From: CAYRKQ01 sp964621845
Lineage (GTDB): Bacteria; Patescibacteriota; Saccharimonadia; Saccharimonadales; UBA7683
Direction: 5' to 3'
Assembly: GCA_964621845.1 (NCBI GenBank)
Contig: CAZUOL010000013.1
Coordinates: 1 to 25,807 of the forward strand
DNA: 25,807 nucleotides
Position numbers and translations under genes: made by a program. Positions 6,650 to 13,731 of this stretch are shown piece by piece. The notes beneath the pieces were generated by a model. That model saw nothing but the letters and a program-made list of their open reading frames with translations, searched no databases and was not told the DNA's origin. Position 1 is the first letter of the stretch; each line of letters begins with the position of its first letter.

Positions 6650-7428
6650 TAGCACCACCGTTGATAGTGATTCTGGGCCCAACGGCGAGCGGTAAAACCG
6701 CAGCTGGAATTGAGTTAGCTAAGAGAATAGACGGAGAGATCATTTGCGCGGATTCTCGAACAATTTATCAAAATATGAATATTGGGACCGCTAAACCAAC
6801 TGTTCAGGAGCAGCAAGGCGTACCACACCATCTGCTCGATATCATTACACCTGCTCAAACCTATAGCGCAGCACAGTTCAAAAAAGAAGCGTATAAGCTA
6901 ACCAATGAAATCTGGGAACGGGGTAAATATCCAATCATGGTTGGCGGCACGGGTTTATATATAGATAGCGTGCTGTTCGATTATCAGTTTTCAGATGGGA
7001 GGGGTCAACGAAATCCGGAAAATCCGAGACATCTTGTTGGCGCAGATACGTCTGACAGGATGGGGAAGATTCGTGAGAATACACTCGTTCTTGGCATTTC
7101 TGTCGAACGTCCGGTTCTCAAAGAAAGAATAGAGATGCGTGTTGATCATATGTTCCGTGATGGTTTTCTCGACGAAGTAGATGTTCTGCAACGAAAATAC
7201 GGCTGGCATAACGAATCTATGTCTGGTATCGGCTACCGATTAGCCCAAGAGTATTTTAAAGGAAAAGCAGACGAAGCTGAGGTAAAAGAGGCGTTCATTC
7301 GTCGTGATATGTCGTTGGCGAAGCGTCAAATGACCTGGTTTAAGCGTAATAAAAGTATTGAGTGGTTTGAAGACAGGGTCCAATTAGTGCAGCGTGGTGC
7401 TGATTTTGCAAAGCAATACACGGTATAA
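6637..7428 (+). CDS. miaA: tRNA dimethylallyltransferase, shortened
   Basis: MiaA adds a dimethylallyl group to N6 of A37 in tRNAs reading UNN codons. Seen: the P-loop GPTASGKT (residues 14-21), the DSRTIYQNM element with the catalytic Asp, IGTAKPT, PHHLLDI, and GGTGLYIDSVLFDY. The C-terminal part with MSGIGYRLAQEY and RRDMSLAKRQMTWFKR is intact. At 263 residues it is about 50 shorter than common bacterial MiaA (around 310). The loss is central: the helical insertion between LFDYQF and the NPxNPRxL segment is almost absent. The start is GTG at 6637, overlapping the ATL gene; no Shine-Dalgarno was seen, so coupling is likely. It is last in the thrS operon. Confidence 0.93.
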   Translation: MAAIIAPPLIVILGPTASGKTAAGIELAKRIDGEIICADSRTIYQNMNIGTAKPTVQEQQGVPHHLLDIITPAQTYSAAQFKKEAYKLTNEIWERGKYPIMVGGTGLYIDSVLFDYQFSDGRGQRNPENPRHLVGADTSDRMGKIRENTLVLGISVERPVLKERIEMRVDHMFRDGFLDEVDVLQRKYGWHNESMSGIGYRLAQEYFKGKADEAEVKEAFIRRDMSLAKRQMTWFKRNKSIEWFEDRVQLVQRGADFAKQYTV

Positions 7429-7437
7429 TGAAAATCG

Positions 7438-8721
7438 ATGTATACACGAATACTTGTTTTCGGCACAAAAATTCTAATTGAATTATTACGGTTGCTTGGC
7501 AAAAACGCATCCGCTCTTCCGGGTTTGATAATTGAAAAGCTTTCACCAAATTTTTTGCAGCATACTCTGAAGCCATATGAAAATAGAATAGTTATTATTA
7601 CCGGTACAAACGGCAAAACGACAACGACTAAAATGGTGGTACATGGCTTGCGTTCAGATGGGGACCGGGTGGTGACCAACGCAACTGGCAGTAATATGAC
7701 CAGGGGCTTGATTGCCGCATTAATTGACGATATGTCGTTACTAGGCAGTGTTAAGCCGACTGATTGGTTTGTATTCGAGATGGATGAGGCCTACGCACCG
7801 CAGTTTACAAAGGGCTTACGAGTAAAAGCGGTACTCGGCTTGAATGTGTTAAGAGATCAGCTTGATCGTTATGGAGAGATTGATAAAACGGCTGGTTTCA
7901 TACAACGGGCGGCCGCGCAGGCCGAGATCTTTGTATATAATGTGCACGATCCGCTACTCGCCAGTGCTGCCAAAAGTGTCGAGCAAAATAACGTGAACAT
8001 AACAAGCTTTGGTGTTGTAAAAAAACTAACACAAGAAATTAAGAATGAACAAAATATGTTCACAAAAACATCTATAGCAGACTCGAAGCCCGACGTTACA
8101 CTTACAAATTCAAAAGAAAAAAAGGGTATTCAACAGATAAACATAAGCATCAATAACACTCCCATAAGGATAGAGCTGAAATTGCCCGGTCTTCATAATG
8201 CCCTGAATGCAACGGCAGCCTGTGCGCTTATTGCAACACTCAAGCCTGCTGAATACAAAAAAAATGTCGTTGCAATTAATACAATGCATCCGCCGTTCGG
8301 CCGAGGTGAAAAGCTGGTATTGAATAACAAAAATGTAACGGTTGCTCTTGTTAAAAACCCGAGCGGCTTTACGCATAACCTCGAAACGTTTGTGCAGCAT
8401 GATCCGCCTGAACACATTCTTTTTGTGATAAACGACAGGTTTGCCGATGGGCGAGACGTTTCGTGGTTGTGGGATGTAAACTTTGAGCACGTCATATCAA
8501 ATAAATCAAAAATTACCTGTAGTGGTCTACGGGCGTATGACATGGCTCTTCGGTTAAAGCATGACGGCTACGAATCATTTGTCGAAGTTGATGTTGATAA
8601 GGCTGTTGCACGATTCATGAACAGTAGTGACAGTAGCGCTCTTATTATTCCAACCTACACAGCATTATATGAGGCCAGGGCCGCATTAACCAAGTACGGA
8701 AAGGTGCCTCGAATATGGTAA
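7438..8721 (+). CDS. murT: Lipid II isoglutaminyl synthase, MurT subunit
   Basis: MurT is a Mur-ligase-fold subunit that activates the alpha-carboxylate of D-Glu in lipid II and, with GatD, amidates it to D-isoglutamine. Seen: a hydrophobic N-terminal helix, the ATP loop TGTNGKTTTT (about residues 55-64), the Mur central region with EMDEAYAP and NVLRDQLDRYGEID, and the C-terminal DUF1727-like part with KNPSGFTHNLET and NDRFADGRDVSWLWDV. The Cys4 zinc ribbon found in Staphylococcus and Streptococcus MurT is absent: the stretch where it should lie (about 180-230) holds no cysteine. A TATAAT at 7424-7429 is 8 nt upstream of the ATG, implying a leaderless transcript. The stop overlaps the gatD start by 7 nt. 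Confidence 0.93.
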   Translation: MYTRILVFGTKILIELLRLLGKNASALPGLIIEKLSPNFLQHTLKPYENRIVIITGTNGKTTTTKMVVHGLRSDGDRVVTNATGSNMTRGLIAALIDDMSLLGSVKPTDWFVFEMDEAYAPQFTKGLRVKAVLGLNVLRDQLDRYGEIDKTAGFIQRAAAQAEIFVYNVHDPLLASAAKSVEQNNVNITSFGVVKKLTQEIKNEQNMFTKTSIADSKPDVTLTNSKEKKGIQQINISINNTPIRIELKLPGLHNALNATAACALIATLKPAEYKKNVVAINTMHPPFGRGEKLVLNNKNVTVALVKNPSGFTHNLETFVQHDPPEHILFVINDRFADGRDVSWLWDVNFEHVISNKSKITCSGLRAYDMALRLKHDGYESFVEVDVDKAVARFMNSSDSSALIIPTYTALYEARAALTKYGKVPRIW

Positions 8722-9431
8722 AGATTACACTTGGCCATCTCTATCCTAAACAGATGAACGTTTATGGCGATATGGGGAATATTATTACCTTAAAATACCG
8801 TTTAGACGCTCGTGGCATAAAAGTAGAATATCGGCCAGTTGATAGCGTAGCGGAGCTTAAGATTGCTAAACCAGATATCTTAGTGGGAGGCGGCGGGCAG
8901 GATTCAAACCAAGATATAGTTCAGAGCGATCTATTGAAGAACAAGACCTTATTAAACAACCTGGCGGACAACGGTGTGGTGATGTTGATGATTTGCGGTC
9001 TGTATCAACTGTTTGGGCATCGGTTTATTGTCTCGGACGAACATATTATTGAGGGCATTGGTGTTTTAGATCTCGAAACCAAGGCCGATCACACACGGCT
9101 CATTGGTAACGTAGTAGCTGAAAGTGATTGGGGCCAATTGGTTGGCTTCGAAAACCACTCGGGGAGGACTCATTTAGGCGCAGGCGTAAAGCCGCTTGCC
9201 AAAGTCATTAAAGGGGCGGGTAATAACGGTGCTACAAAAGACGAAGGAGCGGTATATAACAATGTGTTCGGCTCGTATTTGCATGGTCCGATGTTGGCCA
9301 AAAATCCTCAGTTTGCCGACGAGCTTATAAAGCGGGCACTCCAAAATAATGGTGAATCAACTGAGTTGATAACGCTTGACGATACGATCGAAAAGCAAGC
9401 AGCCGTAATTGCTGCCAAACGCCCCCGCTAG
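8715..9431 (+). CDS. gatD: Lipid II isoglutaminyl synthase, GatD glutaminase subunit
   Basis: GatD is a class I glutamine amidotransferase that supplies ammonia to MurT. Seen: the oxyanion/glycine patch LVGGGGQDSNQD, the nucleophile elbow MICGLYQLFG with C94, and the catalytic His in SYLHGPML (H190). These match Staphylococcus aureus GatD C94/H189, known from the family. The length, 238 residues, is normal. The ATG overlaps the murT stop (out of frame by 7 nt), so production of the two subunits is coupled. The pair indicates a peptidoglycan wall with amidated stem peptides, as in Gram-positive bacteria. Confidence 0.95.
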   Translation: MVKITLGHLYPKQMNVYGDMGNIITLKYRLDARGIKVEYRPVDSVAELKIAKPDILVGGGGQDSNQDIVQSDLLKNKTLLNNLADNGVVMLMICGLYQLFGHRFIVSDEHIIEGIGVLDLETKADHTRLIGNVVAESDWGQLVGFENHSGRTHLGAGVKPLAKVIKGAGNNGATKDEGAVYNNVFGSYLHGPMLAKNPQFADELIKRALQNNGESTELITLDDTIEKQAAVIAAKRPR

Positions 9432-9464
9432 CGAGTCTGAGTACAATTTGGTACAATCAATAAG

Positions 9465-10073
9465 ATGATTGAGCAGTTATTTGGTTCAAAGACGAGGGTG
9501 AAGTTGCTGCAGCTGTTTCTTGCCAACCCAGGTAGGTCGTTTTATGTGCGCGAAATTACCCGAAAGATCGACGAACAGATTAATTCGGTGCGCCGGGAGC
9601 TCGCTAATCTTATGGGTATCGGTATTATTAAATCCGATAGCGTGAACAATAAACTGTATTACGAGGTCAATCAGGGATATAAACATTTTAAGGCATTGCA
9701 ATCAATTTTTTCAGTAGAAGTGCCGCAGCAAGATGTATCGCCTGCCTCGCAAAAAGATTTACTCAAGCGCCTTCAATCAGTCGGCTCGTTTGATATTGTG
9801 ATTGTGACGGGCAAGCTTGTTGGTCGTCAGGGTTCGGAGGTTGATTTAGTCTTAGTTGGGTCAAGCAATAAACCCAAATTAGAAAAATTAATGAGTACCG
9901 TTGAGATAGAAGAAGGTGCTTCTATTGGATATACTGTTATCCCGGAGAGTGAGTTCAAGTATCGTCTTGAAATCAAAGACCGGTTTATCGTTTCAATCCT
10001 AAGTGGTAAACACACTGTCCTGGCTGATACCAGTGGCATGATTAAAAAGTATCAAGAAAATAACGAAAAATAA
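9465..10073 (+). CDS. Winged-helix protein with nucleotidyltransferase-like domain
   Basis: This 202-residue two-domain protein has an N-terminal winged helix (about residues 1-70): FGSKTRVKLLQLFLANPG, then REITRKIDEQINSVRRELANLMGIGII, which is ArsR/MarR-like. The second domain (about 95-185) resembles the minimal MNT-type nucleotidyltransferase fold, with GSEVDLVLVG where classical members have SDIDLLIVG. E125 and D127 could be metal ligands, but the upstream GS signature is weak, so catalytic activity is uncertain. It has a leaderless-type promoter: TACAAT at 9452-9457, 7 nt before the ATG. It may regulate itself and the next gene, 12 nt downstream. The role is unknown; a sensor or toxin-antitoxin-derived regulator is possible. 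Confidence 0.7.
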   Translation: MIEQLFGSKTRVKLLQLFLANPGRSFYVREITRKIDEQINSVRRELANLMGIGIIKSDSVNNKLYYEVNQGYKHFKALQSIFSVEVPQQDVSPASQKDLLKRLQSVGSFDIVIVTGKLVGRQGSEVDLVLVGSSNKPKLEKLMSTVEIEEGASIGYTVIPESEFKYRLEIKDRFIVSILSGKHTVLADTSGMIKKYQENNEK

Positions 10074-10085
10074 GGAGCGTATTTC

Positions 10086-10709
10086 GTGGAAATTCAGTAT
10101 TTTGGTGCAACGGCAGTAAGAATGAGCACAAAAAAGTCCGTGGCAGTGAGCGACCCCAACCCAGAGGTCGCAACGGTTAAGGTGGATACAAAAAAGGCAA
10201 ACTTTATTTTGGTGAGCCAGGCTCATAATGCACCAAAATCGCAGGAGGATCTATTTGTTATTGATATGCCCGGTGAATATGAGTTTGAAGACGTGTCGGT
10301 AAAAGGCATTGCTGCGCAACCTTTCCAGGGTGCTGCGGGTGATAAAAGTGCCACCATGTATCGAGTGAGTACGACAGATGCGTCTGTATTGCTGACAGGG
10401 GCCGTCAATGAGAAGCTGAGTGAAGATCAGCTTGAAGCTATCGGTATGGTTGATGTGCTCATTGTTCCGGTTGGTGGCAATGGATATGCAACCGACGCTA
10501 TTGGGGCAGCTACGATTGCTCGTGCAGTGGAACCAAAGTTGGTTGTGCCCGTATACTATGCCGAAGATGGGGTGAAGTATGAAGTATCGCCAGCTGATCT
10601 CGAGGCGTTTACCAAAGAGCTCGGCGCTCCTGTAGAGGACCCGGTTGATAAGCTCAAGCTTAAGAATATCCCCGAACAGATGACCGTCCAGCCCATCAAA
10701 GTGAGTTAA
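10086..10709 (+). CDS. Metallo-beta-lactamase-fold protein with lost metal ligands
   Basis: This 207-residue protein resembles the UlaG/UPF0173 branch of the MBL fold. Landmarks of that branch remain: an N-terminal IQYFGATAVRM strand, MPGEYEFEDVSVKGI (about 61-75) and VPVGGNGYATDAIGAATIARAVEPKLVVP (about 127-155). The metal site does not: in place of HxHxDH there is SQAHNAPK (only H47), and the usual His of the PKxxxPxHY motif is Tyr (VPVYY, 154-158). It is probably a structural or regulatory pseudoenzyme. The start is GTG at 10086 with AAGGAG 8 nt upstream, immediately after the winged-helix gene, suggesting co-transcription. It ends before a bidirectional terminator shared with rpmB. Confidence 0.75.
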   Translation: MEIQYFGATAVRMSTKKSVAVSDPNPEVATVKVDTKKANFILVSQAHNAPKSQEDLFVIDMPGEYEFEDVSVKGIAAQPFQGAAGDKSATMYRVSTTDASVLLTGAVNEKLSEDQLEAIGMVDVLIVPVGGNGYATDAIGAATIARAVEPKLVVPVYYAEDGVKYEVSPADLEAFTKELGAPVEDPVDKLKLKNIPEQMTVQPIKVS

Positions 10710-10753
10710 ACATCATTTATACAGCGTTTAAGCGAGTGGTGGTTAAAATAAAA

Positions 10754-10779
10754 AAAGCGGCCTGGTGCCGCTTTATTTT
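10754..10779. terminator. Bidirectional intrinsic terminator between MBL-fold gene and rpmB
   Basis: AAAGCGGC (10754-10761) pairs with GCCGCTTT (10767-10774) around a 5-nt loop. T-rich tails are present on both strands: ATTTTT on the plus strand and seven T on the minus strand. The flanking genes converge on it. Confidence 0.9.
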
Positions 10780-10799
10780 TCGGAAAAGTACTTACAGGC

Positions 10800-10991
10800 C
10801 TAAAGAACACCTTTTTTCTTAAGGGTACGAATAGCTTGTGTGCTGAGCTTCATGGTAACTTTTTTGCCATCCAACACGAAGGTCTTTTTTTGCAAATTAG
10901 GCTTCCATACTTTTTTGGTGTGGCGCTGCGAAAAGCTGACATTGTTGCCAAACTGTTTGCCTTTGCCGGTGAGTTCACATTTTTGTGCCAT
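10800..10991 (-). CDS. rpmB: 50S ribosomal protein L28
   Basis: L28 is a small basic protein of the large subunit. The 63-residue product begins MAQKCELTGKGKQFGNNVS, the usual start of bacterial L28 (CxxTGK...GNNVSHS), and continues through a basic VWKPNLQKK segment to STQAIRTLKKKGVL. A single Cys (C5) is present; a full Cys4 zinc set is not. Translation starts at an ATG 4 nt after AGGAAG. A strong promoter (TTGACC, 17 bp, TAGTAT) lies about 35 bp upstream, so this is a monocistronic unit with a short leader, in contrast to the leaderless genes around it. Confidence 0.96.
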   Translation of the reverse strand: MAQKCELTGKGKQFGNNVSFSQRHTKKVWKPNLQKKTFVLDGKKVTMKLSTQAIRTLKKKGVL

Positions 10992-11025
10992 GATTCTTCC
11001 TAAAAAATTAAACGTTCAAGTGTCT

Positions 11026-11054
11026 ATACTACTGTTTTTTTAACTCCAGGTCAA
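11026..11054 (-). promoter_or_regulatory. Promoter of rpmB
   Basis: On the minus strand, TTGACC (11049-11054), a 17-bp spacer and TAGTAT (11026-11031). The expected leader is about 25-28 nt and carries the AGGAAG ribosome binding site. Confidence 0.8.
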
Positions 11055-11079
11055 GAGGCAAATTCTTCCCGAGGGTTGC

Positions 11080-11085
11080 TATAAT
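11080..11085 (+). promoter_or_regulatory. Extended -10 promoter of the candidate RNA and tRNA-Pro
   Basis: A perfect TATAAT preceded by TTGC (extended -10, TGn). No convincing -35 box is seen at 16-18 bp. The predicted start, near 11092, coincides with the first base of the closing stem of the RNA at 11092-11222. Confidence 0.65.
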
Positions 11086-11091
11086 AGAAGA

Positions 11092-11222
11092 GTCTTGAGT
11101 GGCGTGGTTGATTTCCTGATTGATTTTCAAACGGGAGTTCAATATTTTCATTGACCGTGGGCAATGAGTGAGAACACCCACCTGGTTTTTCCAGGTTAAA
11201 TCAATCACAAAGCTCAAGATAG
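11092..11222 (+). ncRNA. Candidate structured RNA (possibly 6S-like) joined to tRNA-Pro
   Basis: The region is closed by long complementary arms: TCTTGAG (11093-11099) with CTCAAGA (11213-11219), a 4x4 internal loop, then an 11-bp helix (11104-11114 with 11198-11208, one G-U pair). Inside are GTGGG/CCCAC around 11157-11181 and a hairpin ACCTGG-TTTTT-CCAGGT (about 11180-11196) on the 3' side. Long closing stem, open centre and a small 3'-side hairpin recall 6S RNA, but no diagnostic sequence was recognised. RNase P cleavage before tRNA-Pro at 11223 would produce its 3' end. It could instead be only a long tRNA leader. Confidence 0.4.
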
Positions 11223-11298
11223 CAGGGTGTAGCTTAGTTGGTAAAGCGCACGGCTGGGGGTCGTGAGACCGGAGGTTCAAGTCCTCTCACCCTGACCA
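11223..11298 (+). tRNA. tRNA-Pro (GGG anticodon)
   Basis: A 76-nt cloverleaf with acceptor stem CAGGGTG/CACCCTG, D-arm GCTT...AAGC, anticodon stem CACGG/TCGTG with loop CTGGGGG (anticodon GGG, followed by G37 as usual for Pro), a T-arm with TTCAAGT, discriminator A and an encoded CCA. Confidence 0.94.
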
Positions 11299-11300
11299 CA

Positions 11301-11810
11301 TTGCTTAGACGACACTTCTATAGTATTATTTTTCATACTTTCAACGAGATAACCTTTCGCCAATTTGAGACAACTGACCTCGACCAGGTTCGAGCCCTTC
11401 ATGAAGAAGCGCTTCGAGCTACTGATGCTTTTGCTGAAAGAGGTAACTGGGATAGCGATCTTGACGATATTCACGCTCACTATATAAATAAAGACGGTGA
11501 TTTTCTTGTTGGATTCGCAGACTGCCAGCTGGTTGCTATGGGGGCGTTTCGTAAAATTCGAGAGGGTACAGCAGAGATTAAGCGGATGAGGGTGAAGCCA
11601 TCGTTTCAGGGCCAGGGTATAGGTGGTAGGCTACTTGTAACGATAGAAGATGCAATTCGAGGAGCGGGCTATGAGAAAATTGAGTTGGATACGACTATAA
11701 AACAGGTGGTTGCTTGCGCGCTATATGAGAAACGAGGGTACAAAGAGGTAAGACGTGAAACAGAGGGTTATCCCATTGAAGTTATCTTCTATCAGAAGGA
11801 GCTCGTGTAG
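11301..11810 (+). CDS. GNAT-family N-acetyltransferase
   Basis: This is an acetyl-CoA-dependent transferase of the GNAT fold. Seen: N-terminal EITFRQFETTDLDQVRALHEEAL (motif C/D), MRVKPSFQGQGIGGRLL with the Q/RxxGxG/A acetyl-CoA loop (QGQGIG), and ALYEKRGYKEVRRE near the C-terminus. The substrate is unknown. The start is uncertain. The only ATG/GTG/TTG codon in frame between tRNA-Pro and the conserved region is TTG at 11301, 2 nt after the tRNA, giving about 18 residues more than the family needs. An AUA near 11350 would fit the domain boundary but is not a normal start. The next gene follows 12 nt after the stop. Confidence 0.8.
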   Translation: MLRRHFYSIIFHTFNEITFRQFETTDLDQVRALHEEALRATDAFAERGNWDSDLDDIHAHYINKDGDFLVGFADCQLVAMGAFRKIREGTAEIKRMRVKPSFQGQGIGGRLLVTIEDAIRGAGYEKIELDTTIKQVVACALYEKRGYKEVRRETEGYPIEVIFYQKELV

Positions 11811-11822
11811 TAGAATAAGTAC

Positions 11823-12674
11823 GTGAATAATAATCCAGAAAAACAAACAATTTTTGTAAATGGGTTGGTACATAATGCCGATCAAAAGGTACTGGTGCTT
11901 CGACGCTCCGAGGACGACCACTATTTACCAGGGTATCTAGAGCTTCCTGGGGGTCGACTACAGCCCGGAGAGAGTCTTGAGCATGCGCTCAAAAGAAAAC
12001 TGCAACAAGAACTAGGGTTGCCAGCGCCTTCGCCGCTTTACTTCACGAGTACTGCACAAAATGATCAGCACGGACCGTACCTAAGGGTGGTATTTGAAGT
12101 AAAGTATGATCAACAAGCACCGCTTAAGCTAACGGCAAACCATAGCGAATATCTATGGGTGGGCAAGGAGCAGCTTGAAACAGAAAAATTTGCGGGTAAC
12201 ACAAAAGAGGTGCTGTCACGATACTTGGGAGAAGTAACTCCATCTGATAAAAGTGATGATAATAATACAACGTTAACTATCTATTCTGATGGCGGCTCCA
12301 GGGGTAACCCTGGCCCCTCTGCTTCTGGCTTCGTGATTTACCGAGGTGAGCAGCAGATAGAATCTGGAGGACGGTATATTGGCATTGCAAGTAATAATCA
12401 AGCTGAATATACGGCTGTAGCATTAGCGCTTGAAGCGGCCAAAAAACATGCCGATAGTAATACAACAGTCAGCTTCTACATAGATAGCATGCTGGTAGTA
12501 AATCAAATGAACGGCGTGTACAAAATTAAGAATAGAGACCTGTGGCCGGTACATGAGCAGATCAGAGAGCTCATGAAGAGTTTTAAGGCAGTGCACTTCA
12601 GTCATATTTACCGTGAGAATAATACCAAGGCAGATGCCAAGGTGAACGAAATACTCGACGCTCATCAGGGGTAG
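11823..12674 (+). CDS. Nudix domain fused to ribonuclease HI
   Basis: This 283-residue protein joins two enzymes. Residues 1-135 form a Nudix fold; its Nudix box runs from G44, with E50 and R58 in place, but the REUxEE core reads RKLQQE, so two of the usual acidic residues are K59 and Q62. Hydrolase activity is therefore doubtful. Residues 148-283 are RNase HI with the full catalytic set D156 (YSDGGSRGNPGP), E195 (NQAEYTA), D221 (YIDSML) and D271 (KADAKVN), so RNA-DNA hybrid cleavage should be intact. A linker, SDKSDDNNTT, separates them. The start is GTG at 11823 with TAGAAT 6 nt upstream, a leaderless arrangement. The 3' end carries the -35 region of rnpB. Confidence 0.9.
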   Translation: MNNNPEKQTIFVNGLVHNADQKVLVLRRSEDDHYLPGYLELPGGRLQPGESLEHALKRKLQQELGLPAPSPLYFTSTAQNDQHGPYLRVVFEVKYDQQAPLKLTANHSEYLWVGKEQLETEKFAGNTKEVLSRYLGEVTPSDKSDDNNTTLTIYSDGGSRGNPGPSASGFVIYRGEQQIESGGRYIGIASNNQAEYTAVALALEAAKKHADSNTTVSFYIDSMLVVNQMNGVYKIKNRDLWPVHEQIRELMKSFKAVHFSHIYRENNTKADAKVNEILDAHQG

Positions 12675-12683
12675 TGGTATAAT
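12655..12683 (+). promoter_or_regulatory. Promoter of rnpB
   Basis: TCGACG (12655-12660), a 17-bp spacer and a perfect TATAAT (12678-12683). The -35 box lies within the last codons of the Nudix-RNase H gene. The predicted start, near 12690, matches the 5' arm of RNase P helix P1. Confidence 0.75.
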
Positions 12684-12690
12684 ATATTTG

Positions 12691-13119
12691 TGAGATCACT
12701 ACACGGTCGCCTGACCCTAGCCTTGTTTCTAGTCATATAAATTTCGGGTAGAAATAGGGTGAGGGTCAGGAGGAAAGTCCGGGCAGTACAGGACAAGACA
12801 GTTGCTAACGGCAACCGGGGGTAACCCTAGGGAAAGTGCCACAGAAACGATACCGCCCCTCACCAGTTTCTACAGATCGGGCCAGTTAAGTTAAGGTCTG
12901 CAGAAAGTGGTGAGGGGTAAGGGTGAAATGAGCGGGGTAAGAGCCCGCAGTTGACTATGGTGACATAGGCAAGAGGTAAACCCTGTCTGCTGCAAGGAGA
13001 TATGGTTGCATACGGTGGTCCGCCGCAGCCAGATCATAAAAACCGCTTGATGTGTTCAGCAATGAGCTCGCTAGATAGATGATCGTGCTCGACAGAACCC
13101 GGCTTATAGGTGATCTTAC
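12691..13119 (+). ncRNA. rnpB: RNase P RNA, bacterial type A-like
   Basis: This is the catalytic RNA of RNase P, which matures tRNA 5' ends. Recognised conserved segments in order are GAGGAAAGTCCGGGC (near 12769, the P4/CR-I region), CCACAGAAACG, GTAAGAGCCCGC, GGTAAACCCTG...GCTGCAAGGAG, a GGTGGTCC loop that can pair with tRNA CCA ends, and GACAGAACCCGGCTTATAGG near the 3' end (CR-V and P1). The ends were set by helix P1: TGAGATC (12691-12697) with GATCTTA (13112-13118). It is preceded by its own TATAAT promoter and followed by a terminator. Confidence 0.95.
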
Positions 13120-13122
13120 ATT

Positions 13123-13150
13123 AAAAAACACCCTATATGGGTGCTTTTTA
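13123..13150. terminator. Bidirectional terminator between rnpB and rplT
   Basis: CACCC (13129-13133) pairs with GGGTG (13139-13143) around TATAT, flanked by an A-run on the left and a T-run on the right, so it works for rnpB on the plus strand and for the infC-rpmI-rplT operon on the minus strand. Confidence 0.85.
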
Positions 13151-13176
13151 ATAATGAGCAAAAAACTTCCAACTAT

Positions 13177-13521
13177 TTACTTCGAAGCAACTTTTACGAG
13201 TTCACTTATTGCTTTTGGTTCACTCACTGCAAGCTCGGCAAGTACTTTTCTATCAAGTTCTACACTGTTCTTTTTCAGCCCTGCTATAAAGGTGCTGTAA
13301 TTGAGGCCATTCTCTCGGACGGCAGCGTTGATACGTGTGATCCATAGGCTGCGTAAATCTCGCTTTTTGTTGCGACGATCACGATAGGCATACTGAAGGG
13401 ATCGAACGATACCTTGCTTTGCTAGTTTTACAGAGCTGCGGCGGGCATGGCTCATGCCCTTTGTTTGCTTCATGATCTTTTTATGTTTTTTGTGGGTGGT
13501 AACCCCTCGTTTTACTCGCAT
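13177..13521 (-). CDS. rplT: 50S ribosomal protein L20
   Basis: L20 is an early-assembly 23S rRNA-binding protein. The 114-residue product has the basic N-terminal extension MRVKRGVTTHKKHKKIMKQTKG and the conserved YAYRDRRNKKRDLRSLWITRINAAVRENGLNYSTFIAGLKK segment. GAGGAG lies 8 nt before the ATG. It is the last gene of infC-rpmI-rplT and ends 27 bp before the shared terminator. In several bacteria L20 represses this operon; no L20-binding mimic was identified here. Confidence 0.97.
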   Translation of the reverse strand: MRVKRGVTTHKKHKKIMKQTKGMSHARRSSVKLAKQGIVRSLQYAYRDRRNKKRDLRSLWITRINAAVRENGLNYSTFIAGLKKNSVELDRKVLAELAVSEPKAISELVKVASK

Positions 13522-13536
13522 GTCTTATCTCCTCAA

Positions 13537-13731
13537 TTATTTCCCTAGGGCTCGTTTAATGTTGCCCTTGTTGGCGCTGCTTACCTGGTTAGCGCCGCTG
13601 ATTTTTCGTTTTCGACCAGCTGATTTTTTCTGCAGAAGGTGGTTGCCATAGGCGCGCTCTCGCATAAGTTTACCAGACGCAGACTTTTTTACTCGCTTTG
13701 CGGTACCTTTGTGGGTTTTAAGTTTTGGCAT
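13537..13731 (-). CDS. rpmI: 50S ribosomal protein L35
   Basis: The 64-residue basic protein begins MPKLKTHKGTAKRVKKSASGK, the standard L35 start (MPKxKTHxGxAKRFKxTxxGK), and ends RKISGANQVSSANKGNIKRALGK. AGGAG lies 8 nt upstream of the ATG. Its 5' end overlaps the infC 3' end by 14 nt in a different frame, so translation is probably coupled to infC. The rplT start follows 15 nt after its stop. Confidence 0.96.
   Translation of the reverse strand: MPKLKTHKGTAKRVKKSASGKLMRERAYGNHLLQKKSAGRKRKISGANQVSSANKGNIKRALGK

Noticed and set aside
11340..11355. AUA start codon for the GNAT gene
   Set aside because: It would fit the domain boundary, but AUA starts are only expected for infC-type autocontrol; TTG at 11301 is kept with low certainty.
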